A stretch of 64,000 nucleotides of DNA, from positions 496,899 to 560,898 of the forward strand of contig NZ_JAKNTA010000001.1 in assembly GCF_022288725.1 (NCBI RefSeq), given 5' to 3'. Under the pieces are notes generated by a model that was not told where the DNA came from, searched no databases, and saw only the letters and a list, made by a program, of their open reading frames with translations. A program made the position numbers and the translations under genes. Positions 61,156 through 64,000 of the stretch are shown here, one piece after another (within the stretch, counting starts at the first letter, position 1; every line of letters begins with the position of its first letter). Source of the stretch: Kitasatospora sp. A2-31 (GTDB lineage Bacteria > Actinomycetota > Actinomycetes > Streptomycetales > Streptomycetaceae).

Positions 61156-62271
61156 ATGGACACGACCGTGGATCTCGATACGTTCTCCTCGCTCGTCGAG
61201 CGCCCCGACGAGAGTGCCCGACGGGCCGCCGAGGAGCGCTGGCACGCGCTGGACCGGCGGCGCGGCGGCCTCGGCCGGCTGGAGGAGCTGGGCAGCTGGC
61301 TCGCCTCCGTGCAGGGTCGCTCCCCGGTCCGCCCGCTCTCCGCGCCCAAGGTGCTGCTGTTCGCCGCCGACCACGGGGTGGCGGTCCTCGGTGTGTCCCG
61401 GCTGCCCGCGCAGGGCGGCACCGCGGCCCGGGTGCGGGCCGTGCTCGACGGCACGGCCCCGGTGGCCCTGCTGGCCCGGCGCTTCGGCGCCGAGGTGCGG
61501 GTGGTCGACGTCGCGGTGGACGCGGACCCCTCGGAGTTCCCCCACGAGGTCGTGGCGCACCGGGTGCGGCGCGGCTCCGGCCGGATCGACGTCGAGAACG
61601 CGCTGACCGCGGAGGAGACGGCCGCGGCGTTCCGGGCCGGGATGGCCGTCGCCGACGAGGAGGCCGACGCCGGGACCGACCTGATCGTCCTCGGTGACCT
61701 CGGGGTCGGCTCCACGACGGTGGCCTCGGTGCTGGTCGGCGCGCTCTGCGGGACGGACGCGGCCGCGGTCACCGGGCGCGGCTCCGGCATCGACGACAAG
61801 GTCTGGATGGTCAAGTGCGCGACCGTCCGGGACTCGCTGCGGCGGGCCCGGCCGGTGCTCGGCGACCAGCTGGCGCTGCTCGGCGCCACCGGCGGTGCCG
61901 ACTTCGCGGCGATCACCGGCTTCCTGCTGCAGGCCGCGGTGCGCAAGCTCCCGGTCGTCCTGGACGGCGTGGTCTCGGCGGCGTGCGCACTGGTCGCGCA
62001 GCGGATCGCGTTCCGGGCGCCGGAGTGGTGGCGGGCCGGGCAGTCCAGCGGCGAGCCGGCCCAGGCGAAGGCCTACGACCGGCTGACGCTCACGCCGCTG
62101 CAGGAGCAGGGCATCACCATGGGCGAGGGCGTCGGCGCGCTGATGGCGCTGCCGCTGCTGCAGGCCGCGGCGGACGCGCTCGCCGAGCACGCGCCGGGGG
62201 CGTTCGGCCCGGCGGCCCCGAAGGAGCCGGCGAAGCTGCCGACGGCGGCGGAGCTGCTGGGCCGTCCCTAG
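61156..62271 (+). CDS. cobT: Nicotinate-nucleotide-dimethylbenzimidazole phosphoribosyltransferase
   Basis: A 371-residue CobT. It makes alpha-ribazole phosphate from dimethylbenzimidazole and nicotinate mononucleotide for the lower loop of cobalamin. Recognisable segments are LLFAADHGVAVLGVS, LGDLGVGSTTVASVL and ITMGEGVGALMALPLLQAA, where the Glu is the catalytic base. ATG 61156 is used. It is between cobU and cobS, a compact set for late cobalamin assembly. Confidence 0.95.
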   Translation: MDTTVDLDTFSSLVERPDESARRAAEERWHALDRRRGGLGRLEELGSWLASVQGRSPVRPLSAPKVLLFAADHGVAVLGVSRLPAQGGTAARVRAVLDGTAPVALLARRFGAEVRVVDVAVDADPSEFPHEVVAHRVRRGSGRIDVENALTAEETAAAFRAGMAVADEEADAGTDLIVLGDLGVGSTTVASVLVGALCGTDAAAVTGRGSGIDDKVWMVKCATVRDSLRRARPVLGDQLALLGATGGADFAAITGFLLQAAVRKLPVVLDGVVSAACALVAQRIAFRAPEWWRAGQSSGEPAQAKAYDRLTLTPLQEQGITMGEGVGALMALPLLQAAADALAEHAPGAFGPAAPKEPAKLPTAAELLGRP

Positions 62272-62416
62272 CGACGGGCTGCAGCGGACGGTCGGAGAAG
62301 GGCCGTCGGAGAAGGCCGTCGGGCCGGGCCGCCGGAGGCCTCGGGGGCGCGACCCCGGCCGTGCGGGTCGGTCGGTGATCGGTCGGTCGGTGATCGGGAC
62401 GAAGGAGCGGTGGGGC

Positions 62417-63214
62417 ATGCGGGACGAGCCGCCGGCCGCGCCGGCATCGTGGGCGGACGGGCTGCGGTTCGGGTTCGGCACCCTGTCGGTGCTGCGGGTC
62501 CGGGTCGACCGGTGGGACCGCCCGGCGGCCGGGCGCGCGATGGTCTCCGCCCCGGTGGTCGGGCTGGTGCTCGGCGCGGTCGCGGCCGGCGCGGGTGCAC
62601 TGCTGGGCTGGCGTGCGGGCGCCCCGCTCGGCGCGGTGGCCGCCGTCGCCGTGCCGGCCGCACTGACCCGGGGGCTGCACCTGGACGGTCTCGCCGACGT
62701 CGCCGACGGCCTGGGCAGCGGCAAGCCCGCCGAGGATGCACTGCGCATCATGAAGCAGTCCGACATCGGCCCGTTCGGCGTACTGACGCTGGTACTCGTG
62801 CTGCTGGCCCAGGTCGCCGCGCTGGCCGGGCAGTTCGACCTCTCCCCCGCCCGCGGCGCGCTCGCCGTCCTGACCGCGGCCGCGGCCGCCCGCTGCGCCC
62901 TGGTCTGGGGCTGCCTGCGCCCGGTGCCGGCCGCCCGCCCGGGCGGTCTCGGGGCGATGGTGGCGGGCACCGTCGCCCCGGCCGCGGCCGTCGCCTCGAC
63001 GGCGGGCACGGCCCTGCTCCTGACCGTCCCGGCCTGGGCCGACGGATGGTCAGCACTGCGGCTGCCGCTGGCCGTCGGGGTCGGGGTCGGCTGCTCGTGG
63101 CTGCTGCTGCGGCGCTGTGTCCGGCGGTTCGGCGGGATCACCGGGGACGTGCTCGGGGCGATGGCGGAGACCGCCGCGACCGGCTCACTCCTGACGCTCG
63201 CCCTGCTGGGCTGA
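62417..63214 (+). CDS. cobS: Adenosylcobinamide-GDP ribazoletransferase (cobalamin synthase)
   Basis: A 265-residue integral membrane enzyme with six or seven helices. It joins adenosylcobinamide-GDP to alpha-ribazole. The Mg/GDP-binding motif is LTRGLHLDGLADVADGLGSG and RIMKQSDIGPFGV follows. ATG 62417 is preceded by gaaggagcggtgg; an in-frame GTG at 62375 is less well placed. The short gap upstream has direct repeats of ggtcggtgatcgg (62370-62398). Confidence 0.94.
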   Translation: MRDEPPAAPASWADGLRFGFGTLSVLRVRVDRWDRPAAGRAMVSAPVVGLVLGAVAAGAGALLGWRAGAPLGAVAAVAVPAALTRGLHLDGLADVADGLGSGKPAEDALRIMKQSDIGPFGVLTLVLVLLAQVAALAGQFDLSPARGALAVLTAAAAARCALVWGCLRPVPAARPGGLGAMVAGTVAPAAAVASTAGTALLLTVPAWADGWSALRLPLAVGVGVGCSWLLLRRCVRRFGGITGDVLGAMAETAATGSLLTLALLG

Positions 63215-63522
63215 ACCCCCGTCGGCCACAAGGCCGGGAAGCCCGCGGCCCCAGCTCGGAGACCGGCGGCGCGTGATCCCACCATGCGGACTACCATGCG
63301 GTGAGCACCGCAGCCCTGCAGCGTCGCAGGCCCTGCCCGCCCGGCCCCGTCGAGGAGCCGGGGTCTCCGGCGTGTGCGGCCGCCGCGACCGGCGGGCGCC
63401 CGCGCCAGGGGCCCCGGACCCGGCAGGCACCGCGGCGGGAGGCCCGCCGCGGCAACCGGCTGCGCCGGTGCGGCAGCCACGCCGCGACCGGTCGTGGACC
63501 GCGAAAGAACAGGACGCATTAC
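63215..63522. other. Intergenic region before pepA, no gene seen
   Basis: A 308-base gap without a convincing ORF. It contains accatgcgg twice (63280-63288 and 63294-63302) and small GC hairpins. It presumably holds the pepA promoter; I cannot mark one confidently. Confidence 0.35.
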
Positions 63523-64000
63523 GTGACTGCATTGTCTGTGAGCACCTCCGCCGCCGCCTCGCTGCGCGCGGACGCCCTGGTGATCGGTGTCGCGAAGGGC
63601 CCCAAGGGCATTGTGCTGGCTCCCGGCGCCGAGGCCGTGAACGAGGCGTTCGAGGGCAAGCTGGCCGAGGTCCTCACCACCCTGGGCGCCACCGGCGCCG
63701 AGGGCGAGGCCGTCAAGGTCCCCTCCGCCGCCGGCCTCAAGGCCGCGCTCGTGCTCGCGGTCGGCCTCGGCGAGGCCGCCGAGGACGGCTACGGGCTGGA
63801 GGCGCTGCGCCGCGCCGCCGGTGTCGCCGCCCGCACGCTGGCCGGCAGCAAGAAGGCCGCGCTGCTCCTGCCGGCCGAGTCGGCCGAGGAGGTCGAGGCG
63901 GTCGCGCTGGGCGGTCTGCTCGGCTCGTACGCCTTCGGCGCCTACAAGGGCAACGGCAACGGCAAGGAGCCGGTGGGCGAGCTCGTCCTGCTCGCCGCCC
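63523..64000 (+). CDS. pepA: Leucyl aminopeptidase (PepA, M17), 5' part only
   Basis: The first 159 residues of a cytosolic M17 aminopeptidase that removes N-terminal residues from peptides. Visible is the N-terminal domain (SLRADALVIGVAKGPKGIVLAPG, LRRAAGVAARTLAGSKKAALLLP, EAVALGGLLGSYAFGAYKG). The metal-binding catalytic domain lies beyond the window. GTG 63523 is used; a ribosome binding site agga stands 8 bases before it. The gene is cut by the window end, not broken. Confidence 0.9.
   Translation, partial: MTALSVSTSAAASLRADALVIGVAKGPKGIVLAPGAEAVNEAFEGKLAEVLTTLGATGAEGEAVKVPSAAGLKAALVLAVGLGEAAEDGYGLEALRRAAGVAARTLAGSKKAALLLPAESAEEVEAVALGGLLGSYAFGAYKGNGNGKEPVGELVLLAA

Noticed and set aside
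61108..63519. 803-codon minus-strand open frame opposite cobT and cobS
   Set aside because: Low-complexity, Arg/Pro/Ser-rich and antisense to conserved cobalamin genes.

Overview
The window looks like the chromosomal core of a Streptomyces/Kitasatospora-type actinomycete. It is extremely G+C-rich, most codons end in G or C, GTG and TTG starts are common, and it carries actinobacterial hallmarks: the ctaE-qcrCAB and ctaCDF respiratory genes, a PASTA-domain kinase, a DmdR/IdeR-type iron box, an actinobacterial SAM-IV riboswitch and a c-di-AMP riboswitch in front of an NlpC/P60 hydrolase. Gene order resembles my recollection of the Streptomyces coelicolor region from the thi genes to pepA. I could not run a comparison, and I cannot name the genus or species.

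Layout. 1-2330: 3' end of a TPP riboswitch and the thiO-thiS-thiG operon. 2459-6036: PASTA kinase, molybdenum oxidoreductase, bacterioferritin and its ferredoxin with iron boxes. 6072-9701: DAHP synthase and a fused anthranilate synthase behind a trp leader peptide and attenuator. 9702-16327: two-component pair, acyltransferase, esterase, a membrane protein, nuclease, ROK glucokinase. 16520-23682: DUF5304-like protein, ArsA-like ATPase, SRPBCC protein, FadD-like acyl-CoA ligase, GT4 and GT87-type glycosyltransferases. 23699-28885: three NlpC/P60 cell-wall hydrolases and a HExxH protein. 29098-35598: NYN protein, zinc ribbon, rhomboid protease, Lrp-type ligand-binding protein, a SufS-like enzyme under a SAM riboswitch, trpD, a degenerate receiver. 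35995-45371: cytochrome bc1/aa3 genes in two blocks separated by a GntR regulator and an L,D-transpeptidase. 45731-55834: cysteine desulfurase-TusA fusion, PfkB kinase, lipoprotein, ErpA, acetyltransferase, PLP decarboxylase with an Lrp regulator, oxidoreductase, nadA. 55862-57240: an IS30-family element inserted exactly in the loop of a terminator. 57272-64000: PspAA-PspA, membrane protein, methyltransferase, cobU-cobT-cobS and the 5' part of pepA.

How the genes work together. Most of the window is housekeeping metabolism: thiamine, aromatic amino acids, NAD, cobalamin, Fe-S assembly and respiration. It is unusually rich in RNA-level control visible in the sequence (TPP, trp attenuation, c-di-AMP, SAM-IV). 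The only mobile DNA I can support is the IS30 element. I saw no CRISPR array, tRNA, rRNA, prophage or defence island. I did not find a convincing wholly new multi-gene system. The best leads are the IS30 insertion that splits a bidirectional terminator, the SAM-riboswitch-controlled SufS-like enzyme, and an inverted repeat upstream of nadA.
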